DNA from: CAYQDF01 sp964416175
GTDB taxonomy: Bacteria; Chloroflexota; Anaerolineae; Anaerolineales; UBA4823
Direction of reading: 5' to 3'
Assembly (NCBI GenBank): GCA_964416175.1
Contig: CAYQDF010000007.1
Span: 1 to 62,937, forward strand
Length of the DNA stretch: 62,937 nucleotides
In this document: positions 48,597 through 55,829 of the stretch, one piece after another
Layout of the letters: every line of letters starts with the position of its first letter
How positions within the stretch are numbered: position 1 is the stretch's first letter
Notes under the pieces: generated by a model
Databases searched by the model: none
What the model saw: only the letters and a program-made list of their open reading frames with translations
What the model was told of the DNA's origin: nothing
Program-made: the position numbers and the translations under genes

Positions 48597-49937
48597 ATGG
48601 AACCGCCAATGAAGCTGCCCGGCCCTAAAGCCAGGGCGATCATCGAACGGGATCGAATGGTGATCTCTCCATCTTACCCGCGGAGCTATCCTTTTGTCAT
48701 GGACCACGGGCGGGGGTCTGAGGTCTGGGACGTGGACGGGAACCGGTTTCTCGACTTCGCTGCAGGGATTGCAGTTACTTCCACCGGTCACAGCCACCCA
48801 AAAGTTGTCAAGGCGATCCAGGAACAGGCAGAAAAGTTCATCCACATCTCGGCCGATTTCTACCACGAGACCTGGGTGCAGCTTGGAGAAAAGCTGGACG
48901 AAATCGCTCCGTTCAAAGAGGATGCGGTCTCTTTTATGACCAATTCCGGGACGGAAAGCGTCGAGGCGGCGATCAAGCTGGCGCGCTACCACAACGGCTG
49001 CACGCAGTTCATCGGTTTCCTGGGGGCTTTTCACGGCCGGACGTTTGGTTCGCTGTCGTTCACGGCCAGCAAGCCGGCGTACCGGGAAGGCTTCTACCCC
49101 TTGATGAACGGTGTCACTCACGTGCCGTTCCCCAACCCGTACCGACCCGTGCTGCGTTCGCGGCCGGGTGAGGACTATGGCGAGACCGTCGTTCGGTATA
49201 TCGAGGAACAGATTCTGGGTAAACTGCTTCCCCACGAGGACGTCGCAGCTGTTCTGGTCGAGACGATCCAGGGGGAGGGTGGTTACATCGTCCCGGCGCC
49301 GGGATTCTTCCCCGCTCTGCGAGAATTGTGCAATAAATTTGACATCTTGTTGATCGTGGACGAAGTGCAATCCGGCATGGGGCGGACTGGCAAGTGGTGG
49401 GCAATCGAACACTTCGGCGTCGAACCCGATATCGTGTGCGTGGGGAAAGGTATCGCATCCGGGATACCCCTCGGCGCTATCATTGCCCGGCAGAGCGTGG
49501 TGACCTGGCCTTACGGGTCCCACGGCAACACCTATGGCGGCAACCCGGTCGCCTGCGCCGCAGGGTTGGCGACCATCGACCTGATTGAACAAGAATATAT
49601 GGTCAATGCGGCTGAAGTCGGCGAGTATGCACTGGACGCGCTGGAAGAAATCAAAGCCCGCCATCCCAGCGTGGGTGATGTGCGTGGGATCGGTTTGATG
49701 ATCGGTGTCGAATTTGTCAAGGATCGCGAGACGAAGGAGGCTGACCACGATCTGCGGGACAGGATTGTCCAGCTCGCTTTCGAGCGTAGTCTGCTGACGC
49801 TGGGCTGCGGAAGGAGCACCGTGCGCATTGCGCCGCCTTTGAGCATCACGCGTTCCGAGATGGACGATGGGCTGAAGATCCTGGAAGAAGCTATCACGCT
49901 TGCTGAGAGAGAGAAAATGAGCAGTTATGTTGCCTGA
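48597..49937 (+). CDS. Class III aminotransferase (GABA/ornithine-type)
   Basis: 446 aa. It is PLP-dependent. FMTNSGTESVEAAIKLAR binds PLP phosphate, LLIVDEVQSGMGRTGK contains the PLP-pyridine Asp, and VCVGKGIASGIPLGA holds the Schiff-base Lys. It resembles 4-aminobutyrate or acetylornithine aminotransferases, including archaeal-type enzymes with broad amino-acid-racemase or omega-transaminase activities. The substrate is not determinable. AAGGAG lies before the ATG. Its end overlaps the next kinase gene by 11 bp. Confidence 0.88.
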   Translation: MEPPMKLPGPKARAIIERDRMVISPSYPRSYPFVMDHGRGSEVWDVDGNRFLDFAAGIAVTSTGHSHPKVVKAIQEQAEKFIHISADFYHETWVQLGEKLDEIAPFKEDAVSFMTNSGTESVEAAIKLARYHNGCTQFIGFLGAFHGRTFGSLSFTASKPAYREGFYPLMNGVTHVPFPNPYRPVLRSRPGEDYGETVVRYIEEQILGKLLPHEDVAAVLVETIQGEGGYIVPAPGFFPALRELCNKFDILLIVDEVQSGMGRTGKWWAIEHFGVEPDIVCVGKGIASGIPLGAIIARQSVVTWPYGSHGNTYGGNPVACAAGLATIDLIEQEYMVNAAEVGEYALDALEEIKARHPSVGDVRGIGLMIGVEFVKDRETKEADHDLRDRIVQLAFERSLLTLGCGRSTVRIAPPLSITRSEMDDGLKILEEAITLAEREKMSSYVA

Positions 49938-51477
49938 TTTTCGCGTCCGCCAGCGGGATTACCTGCTCGAGATCGGGAGGGCGATCACCCAGGAACTGAA
50001 CCTGGATAAACTTCTCGCCCGGATCCTGAATATCGCAGTTGAAATGCTGGCAGGCCAGGCAGGCTTAATCGCTCTGCGCGGTGAAGAGGGGGGATGGTCC
50101 GTAGCGGCGTCACACGGCATCCCTCCCAATTTCTTGAATTACATCGATCCCCTTTTAAAAGCAGTACCGCTGGCGGAAGAACCGGTCGATTACGAAATTC
50201 CGCAGGTGAACTCATTGCTCCAGGAAGTGACCCGCATCGCCAGCCTGGGATTGTTGGGGGGCGTGGGACTGCCGCTGCTCTTTCGCGACCGGGTCGTTGG
50301 GATGATCTTTATCTTCCGCAACTATACGACCAGGTTTTCATCGAACGACCGGTTGGTGCTGCAAAGCTTTGCCGATCAGGCCGCGATCGCAGTTCGCAAT
50401 GCCCAGTTCTACACCCAGATCCGCCGCGAGAAACAACGCATGGATACGCTGCTCGATTCGGTCGCAGACGGGATCCTGATCCTGACCTCAGAACAGAGGA
50501 TCGAGCGGTGCAATCCGGCGTTCTCACGCCTTTGGGGTGTTCCGATGAACCAGATCATCGGACGCCCTCACAGCGAGGTGATCCGCTGGCAACGCGTGGA
50601 AACCGGGCTAACCCTCGAGCAGGCCGAAGCTGGCGGATGGCCGTTAACTCCGAATGCGACTTTGTATGTCGAAGGGGATCTTGTTCGACCTGGGCTGTAT
50701 CCTCTCCCGGTCGGGATCACCTATGCCCCCATGATCTCGCAGGAAGGGCAGCTCTTAAACATCATCGCCACAGTCAGGGATATCACCCATTTCCGTGAAG
50801 CGGATGAAATTAAACGCACCTTCATTTCGGTCATCAGCCATGAACTGAAAACACCGATCGCGTTAATTAAAGGCTACGTCGGGACGTTGCGCCGGGAAGA
50901 CGCAACCTGGGATCGAGAAGTGATCCAGGACAGCCTGGCGGTTATTGAAGATGAAGCTGACCGCCTTACAGAGTTGATCGAAAATCTCCTCGATGCAACT
51001 CGTTTACAGAGCGGAACCCTCTCCTTGAGCCGGTCCGATGTGGCGCTGAAACACACCGTGGAACGCGTTGCGGAGCGGTTCCGCACCCAGTTGACCCGCC
51101 ACCACATCGAGCTGGAGTTTCCCGAGGATTTCCCAGTGATCCTCTGCGATGAAGACCGCATCGAGCAGGTCTTTTACAACTTGATCTCGAACGCAATTAA
51201 ATACTCACCCGAGGGTGGAGAGATCCGCATCAGGGGACAGGTTTTTCCTGAACAAGTCGTGCTGTGCGTGTCTGATCAGGGTCCCGGGATTGCTCCCGGG
51301 GATATTCCGCATATCTTTGACCGGTTTTACCGCTCCACTGAGGCCAGTCGGAACACCAAAGGGGCTGGTCTGGGACTCTTCCTGGCGCGTGCCGTAGTGG
51401 AAGCACATGGGGGACGCATCTGGGTGGACCCACAACCAGGGCAGGGCGCCAGGATCTGTTTTTCGCTCCCTCGCTGA
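49927..51477 (+). CDS. Soluble sensor histidine kinase (GAF-PAS-HisKA-HATPase)
   Basis: 516 aa with no membrane helices. The GAF domain (about 20-165, NLDKLLARILNIAVEMLAGQ) is followed by a PAS domain (about 175-290, LLDSVADGILILTSEQRIER). HisKA has VISHELKTPIALIKG. The ATPase has NLISNAIKYSPEGG, VSDQGPGIAPGDIP and GAGLGLFLAR. Its start overlaps the aminotransferase end. No response regulator is adjacent, so its partner is elsewhere, possibly 16853-17542 or 20188-20589. Confidence 0.9.
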   Translation: MLPDFRVRQRDYLLEIGRAITQELNLDKLLARILNIAVEMLAGQAGLIALRGEEGGWSVAASHGIPPNFLNYIDPLLKAVPLAEEPVDYEIPQVNSLLQEVTRIASLGLLGGVGLPLLFRDRVVGMIFIFRNYTTRFSSNDRLVLQSFADQAAIAVRNAQFYTQIRREKQRMDTLLDSVADGILILTSEQRIERCNPAFSRLWGVPMNQIIGRPHSEVIRWQRVETGLTLEQAEAGGWPLTPNATLYVEGDLVRPGLYPLPVGITYAPMISQEGQLLNIIATVRDITHFREADEIKRTFISVISHELKTPIALIKGYVGTLRREDATWDREVIQDSLAVIEDEADRLTELIENLLDATRLQSGTLSLSRSDVALKHTVERVAERFRTQLTRHHIELEFPEDFPVILCDEDRIEQVFYNLISNAIKYSPEGGEIRIRGQVFPEQVVLCVSDQGPGIAPGDIPHIFDRFYRSTEASRNTKGAGLGLFLARAVVEAHGGRIWVDPQPGQGARICFSLPR

Positions 51478-51489
51478 GCTGTTCGTGGG

Positions 51490-51495
51490 TATAAT
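51490..51495 (+). promoter_or_regulatory. -10 element of the CpXC gene
   Basis: GTGGGTATAAT with the hexamer at 51490-51495, 54 nt before the ATG and just after the kinase stop. There is no clear -35. Confidence 0.4.
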
Positions 51496-51549
51496 CAACC
51501 GGATATCTTCCCCCGTCACTGAACGCGGGGTTTATCTCAGGAGATTTGA

Positions 51550-52902
51550 ATGGCAAGAGCGCGCATTAATTGTCCGAACTGCCGGCAGCCGATCCTGGCA
51601 GATATTCAGCAGATCTTCGACATTGGCGAAGACCCCGGCCTGAAACCCAGGCTGCTTTCCGGGATGTTTAATTTCGTTCAATGTCCGGTCTGCGGCTACC
51701 AGGGCAACCTGGCATCGCCGATCGTTTACCATGATCCGGGAAAAGAACTTCTTTTGACTTACATCCCCCCGGAGCTGGGGCTGCCTCAGCACGAACAGGA
51801 AAGAATCATCGGATCCTTGATCAATCAGGTCATCAACCGTCTGCCGGCCGAGCAGCGTAAAGGCTACCTGCTGCGTCCCCAGGCGCACCTGACGATACAA
51901 GGCCTTGTCGAACGAGTACTTGAGGCGGATGGGATCACTAAAGAGATGATTCAGGCTCAGCAGAAACGTTCTGAGTTGCTCCAGCGCCTGGTCACTGCGA
52001 CTGATGATGACGTCAGGCTGGAAATCCTGAGACAAGAGGCAGCTTTGGTCGATGCGGAACTGTTCAGCTTGCTTTCTAGATTGCTGGAGATGGCTTCCGC
52101 AACGCAAGACCAGGAATCTGCCGCGCAGCTGGCAGCTGTCCACGCCTTGCTGCTCGAACATACAGAGGTGGGGCGCAACATTAAACAGCAGTCTCTGGAG
52201 ATCCAGGAGGCTATTAAATCTCTCCAGACTGTGGGCAGGGAGCTGACTCGTGAAAAACTGCTGGATATGATCCTTGATGCTCCGAACGAGGTTCGGTTAA
52301 GTGCTCTGGTGAGCCTGGCGCGGCCCGGTCTGGACTACCAGTTTTTTCAGTTGTTGAGCGAACGGATTGAAAAAGAGAGCGGAGCCGAGAAGGAAAGACT
52401 CCTGAAGCTGAGGGAAAATTTACTCGAGATCACCCGGCAGATCGATCTCCAGCTGGAAGCCAGGGCGAGCCAGGCGCGGAAATTGCTCGAAGACATTCTG
52501 GCGGCTAAAGACATAACCGCCGCGACTCAAGAGAGCCTGGATCGGGTGGATGATTTCTTCATCAGAGCGTTGAATGAAAAGCTGGAAGCCAGCCGGAAAA
52601 GTGGAGACCTGGATTTGATCGGGAAACTCCAGCAGATCAATGGGCTGATCCAAAGGGCGACCACGCCGCCCCCCGAGATTCAATTCATCGAAGACCTGCT
52701 CGATGCCCCGGATGAGGAATCCCGCCAGAGTCTGCTGGAGAAGAACGAGGATAAAATAACGGACGAGTTCTTACAGGTTCTTTCTGGACTCGCCTCCCAG
52801 ATCATGGAAACACAACAGGATCCCGAGCTGGTCGAAAGGTTCAAGGCGGTTAACCGCCATGTCCTTCGATTTTCTATGCAAGCGAACCTGCGGGGAGGGT
52901 GA
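51550..52902 (+). CDS. CpXC-domain protein with long helical C-terminus
   Basis: 450 aa. Residues 1-120 form a CpXC-type domain with paired cysteines (NCPNCRQP and QCPVCGYQG) that probably bind zinc, and LLTYIPPELGLPQHEQE. The remaining ~330 residues are strongly helical and Glu/Lys/Leu-rich, with coiled-coil stretches. There is no signal or membrane segment. Function of the family is unknown. It is followed by wecB, whose start overlaps its stop region. Confidence 0.75.
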   Translation: MARARINCPNCRQPILADIQQIFDIGEDPGLKPRLLSGMFNFVQCPVCGYQGNLASPIVYHDPGKELLLTYIPPELGLPQHEQERIIGSLINQVINRLPAEQRKGYLLRPQAHLTIQGLVERVLEADGITKEMIQAQQKRSELLQRLVTATDDDVRLEILRQEAALVDAELFSLLSRLLEMASATQDQESAAQLAAVHALLLEHTEVGRNIKQQSLEIQEAIKSLQTVGRELTREKLLDMILDAPNEVRLSALVSLARPGLDYQFFQLLSERIEKESGAEKERLLKLRENLLEITRQIDLQLEARASQARKLLEDILAAKDITAATQESLDRVDDFFIRALNEKLEASRKSGDLDLIGKLQQINGLIQRATTPPPEIQFIEDLLDAPDEESRQSLLEKNEDKITDEFLQVLSGLASQIMETQQDPELVERFKAVNRHVLRFSMQANLRGG

Positions 52903-52904
52903 GA

Positions 52905-53987
52905 TTGCGGGTCCTTCATGTTGTGGGGGCCAGACCTAACTTCATCAAGATCGCGCCGCTGATGCAGGAAATGACCCGGCAGGGAGATCGCTTTACCCAG
53001 CTTTTGGTGCATACCGGACAGCATTACGATCCGGGCATGTCGGACATCTTCTTCGAGGAGCTCGAGCTCCCCAGGCCGGATGTAAACCTGGAAGTAGGCT
53101 CTGGCACCCACGCCTGGCAAACGGGCCAGGTGATGATCCATTTCGAACCCATTCTCCTCAAATTTAAACCGGACGTGGTATTCGTCGTTGGCGATGTGAA
53201 TTCCACCCTCGCGTGCGCACTCGTGGCAGTCAAAACCGGGTTTCCCCTGGCGCACGTCGAGGCCGGTCTGAGATCCCATGACCGGAGTATGCCCGAGGAG
53301 ATCAATCGCCTGCTTACCGATCAGATTGCCTGGATGCTATTCACCCCGTCTGAGGAAGCCAATGAGAATCTCTTGAGGGAGGGTATCCAGCCAGAGCGAA
53401 TATTTTTCGTCGGCAACATCATGATTGACACGCTCGTGCGTTTGCAGCCCAAAGCTTTAAGCCGATGGGCAGGGCTCCAGCAGAAATATCGGGTTGATGA
53501 ATACATCCTGGTGACTCTTCACCGTCCATCCAACGTCGACGATCCTGTCGTCCTGGGAGAAATCCTGGCTGCACTGGATGAGATCAGCCTGGACCTGGAG
53601 GTCATTTTCCCCCTGCATCCACGTACTCGGAATGCTATGGAGAGGTTCGGGCTTTCTCCTTCCTCAAGCCGGGTCAGGCTCATCGACCCGCTGGGTTACC
53701 TGGATTTTCTCGCCATGCAAAGCCATGCCAGGCTGGTGATCACCGATTCGGGCGGCGTTCAGGAAGAGACAACCTTCCTTGGCGTCCCCTGCCTGACAGT
53801 GCGACCGAACACCGAACGACCGGTGACGATCAAGCTGGGGACGAACCGGCTCGTCGAGAACAGAACCGGACCTCTGATCGCTGCGATTCGGTCACGTCTG
53901 GAGGAGAAACCGGGGACACCACAGATTCCGCCTTTGTGGGACGGCCGCACTGCACAAAGGATTGTCCAGAGTTTATCGCATCTCTGA
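52905..53987 (+). CDS. wecB: UDP-N-acetylglucosamine 2-epimerase (non-hydrolysing)
   Basis: 360 aa. It interconverts UDP-GlcNAc and UDP-ManNAc for cell-surface polysaccharides. The family start VLHVVGARPNFIKIAPLM is present, as are VHTGQHYDPGMSD, HVEAGLRSHDR, and TDSGGVQEETTFLGVPCL with the UDP-binding residues. GGAGG (52894-52898) lies 6 nt before the TTG at 52905, so that start is preferred over the in-frame GTG at 52899, which overlaps the preceding stop. No other polysaccharide gene is next to it. Confidence 0.93.
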   Translation: MRVLHVVGARPNFIKIAPLMQEMTRQGDRFTQLLVHTGQHYDPGMSDIFFEELELPRPDVNLEVGSGTHAWQTGQVMIHFEPILLKFKPDVVFVVGDVNSTLACALVAVKTGFPLAHVEAGLRSHDRSMPEEINRLLTDQIAWMLFTPSEEANENLLREGIQPERIFFVGNIMIDTLVRLQPKALSRWAGLQQKYRVDEYILVTLHRPSNVDDPVVLGEILAALDEISLDLEVIFPLHPRTRNAMERFGLSPSSSRVRLIDPLGYLDFLAMQSHARLVITDSGGVQEETTFLGVPCLTVRPNTERPVTIKLGTNRLVENRTGPLIAAIRSRLEEKPGTPQIPPLWDGRTAQRIVQSLSHL

Positions 53988-54000
53988 ACAGGCTGCTCAT

Positions 54001-54060
54001 CCAGCGGCTGGCGCCCCCGAACACCCCCAATTTCTTCCGAACTGCGGGACTCCTAAGTGA
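54001..54060. repeat. Convergent intergenic repeat element, copy B
   Basis: The reverse complement of about 54019-54047 (core GAAATTGGGGGTGTT) matches copy A at 11174-11201. The flanking GGGGCGCCAGCCGCTGG resembles the core of copies C and D. The element lies between the convergent wecB and FHA genes. The rest of the 131-bp gap shows nothing else. Confidence 0.45.
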
Positions 54061-54118
54061 CTAAAACGAATTTGCCTTTGGGAGCATCGCAATGTTGAAA
54101 ACAGCTCGGGGATGCGAG

Positions 54119-54787
54119 TCAATGGGGGTTGTCCAGCCGCAGACCGTGCCCGCGCACCGTGACGATATATTGATGCGCCGGATCGACAGCAGCCAGCCGA
54201 TCTCTCAACCGCCTGACTAGGGCATCCAGAGCCTGTTCTGACACTTCGATCGCATTTTCAGCACCCCAGATGCGGGCAATGACTTCTTTGCGGGGGATCA
54301 CCTGACCTGTTTGGTCGTAGAGTATTTCAAGCAATTGAAATTGGGATGCAGACAGGGGCGGCTCAATTTCCACCTGATCGATCCAGACCTGTCTGGATTT
54401 TCTCTCCAGGCGCAGGCGGCCGGGAAGGGCAGTGTGGGCCAGGATGTCTCCGCCTGGTTCCAGAGGCAGTGTGGCATCGGAGCTCATAAAGATGAACTGC
54501 TGAGCAAAAGCGATCTGCACAAGATCGCCGTCTTTCAGCTGCGTGGGTCCGACGATGCGGACACCGTTAAGATGGGTCCCGTTCTTGCTGTTGAGGTCTT
54601 CCAGGAACACTCCCGCTTTTGTAACTTTGAATCTGGCGTGGTGCCTCGAGACCTGGCGGCTTGGGATCATGATCCCGCACCCCTCGTCCCTGCCGATGAC
54701 GATTTCCCCCCGCAGCATCCAGCGCTGGCCGCTTAGAGGCCCTGCCTGGCCAACCAGGACAGGCACATCATCCCCGAGCTGTACCAT
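54119..54787 (-). CDS. FHA domain fused to OmpR-type winged helix
   Basis: 222 aa from ATG 54787. GGAGG (54799-54795) is 7 nt upstream, ruling out the ATG at 54793 and the longer frame from 54856. The FHA domain (about 10-105; EIVIGRDEGCGIMIPSRQV, SRHHARF, NSKNGTHLNG) binds phosphothreonine. The C-terminal winged helix (about 130-222; LSASQFQLLEILYDQTGQVI, ALVRRLRDRL, VRGHGLRL) should bind DNA. The usual receiver domain is replaced by FHA, so S/T phosphorylation probably controls transcription. It is divergent from a S/T kinase 53 bp away. Confidence 0.85.
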   Translation of the reverse strand: MVQLGDDVPVLVGQAGPLSGQRWMLRGEIVIGRDEGCGIMIPSRQVSRHHARFKVTKAGVFLEDLNSKNGTHLNGVRIVGPTQLKDGDLVQIAFAQQFIFMSSDATLPLEPGGDILAHTALPGRLRLERKSRQVWIDQVEIEPPLSASQFQLLEILYDQTGQVIPRKEVIARIWGAENAIEVSEQALDALVRRLRDRLAAVDPAHQYIVTVRGHGLRLDNPH

Positions 54788-54802
54788 CCGCATTCCTCCG
54801 CG

Positions 54803-54811
54803 AGTATAATA
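54803..54811. promoter_or_regulatory. Overlapping divergent -10 elements
   Basis: GTATAATAC contains TATAAT (54805-54810) for the kinase on the plus strand. On the minus strand the same bases read GGTATTAT for the FHA gene. One short site may therefore serve both genes. Confidence 0.5.
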
Positions 54812-54839
54812 CCACCGAGTTGAATAGAGAAGAAGAGAA

Positions 54840-55829
54840 ATGCCCACTCCACTCAAATCCGGAGTCGTTCTACGCGAGCGCTACAAGATCAGCCGGATCA
54901 TCGGTCAGGGAGGCATGGGATGTATCTACCTGGCAAATGATCTCCGGCTGGAGGGGAGAAATTGCGCTGTTAAGGAGGTGGAGCACGAGAGCTCCTTGCC
55001 TGAAGATGTGATTCGCCAGGCTCGTGAGCAGTTCTTGCGTGAAGCAACCATCCTGGCGCGCCTCGATCATCCCAATCTTCCCAAAGTGTCGGATTTCTTT
55101 TCCGAAGGCAACCGTGAATACCTGGTGATGGATTTCGTCCCAGGGAAGGATTTACGAACTTTAATGGCTGAAGCCCGCCAGAATAACTCTTTCCTTTCCG
55201 AGCGCGACGTGCTGGAATGGTCAGTCCAGCTGGCTGACGCGTTATCCTACATGCATAGCCAGTCACCGCCAATCCTGCACCGGGATATCAAGCCCAGCAA
55301 TATCAAGTTGACTCCAAGCGGATTAATCAAACTCGTCGATTTTGGTCTGGTCAAGCTCCTGGCTTCGGAAGAAATGACGATCACCATCTTACAAGGCCGG
55401 GGTACTGCGCTCTACACGCCTCTTGAACAGTATGGCGGCGACAGCGGGCATACCGATGTCAGAAGCGACATCTATGCCTTTGGAGCCACACTCTACCACC
55501 TCCTGACGAATCATTCTCCAGTTGAAGCCCGCGAAAGGTTCCTGCACCCGGATGCCCTGGTGCCTCCGCGCCAGTTCAACCCGGAGCTGTCCTTGCGGAC
55601 TGAACGCGCCATCCTTTGGGCAATGGAACTCCACCCGGATGATCGCCCCCATGACATCGAAGAATTCCGTAAAGCGCTGTTCGGGAAATTGATCCCGAAT
55701 GCCAGGGTGAAGCAACCGCTGCCGAGACTTACCCTGGGTGATCTGATGGCTTCTCCAACGGAAAGAATCCTGGCTGCCATTTCCGTGAGTCTGTTGATTT
55801 TGACCTTCATTTTCACGCTAATGCGCTGA
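54840..55829 (+). CDS. Membrane-anchored serine/threonine protein kinase
   Basis: 329 aa. Hanks-type kinase domain with IGQGGMGCIYLA (Gly loop), K45 (CAVKEVEH), H147-R148-D149 in LHRDIKPSN, D167-F-G and RSDIYAFGATLYHLLT. It lacks PASTA or other ectodomains. The C-terminus ends with one membrane helix (about 308-328, LAAISVSLLILTFIFTL), so the kinase faces the cytosol. AGAAGAAGAG precedes the ATG. The divergent FHA-winged helix is its likely substrate or reader. Its last 12 bp overlap the convergent GH3 gene. Confidence 0.9.
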   Translation: MPTPLKSGVVLRERYKISRIIGQGGMGCIYLANDLRLEGRNCAVKEVEHESSLPEDVIRQAREQFLREATILARLDHPNLPKVSDFFSEGNREYLVMDFVPGKDLRTLMAEARQNNSFLSERDVLEWSVQLADALSYMHSQSPPILHRDIKPSNIKLTPSGLIKLVDFGLVKLLASEEMTITILQGRGTALYTPLEQYGGDSGHTDVRSDIYAFGATLYHLLTNHSPVEARERFLHPDALVPPRQFNPELSLRTERAILWAMELHPDDRPHDIEEFRKALFGKLIPNARVKQPLPRLTLGDLMASPTERILAAISVSLLILTFIFTLMR

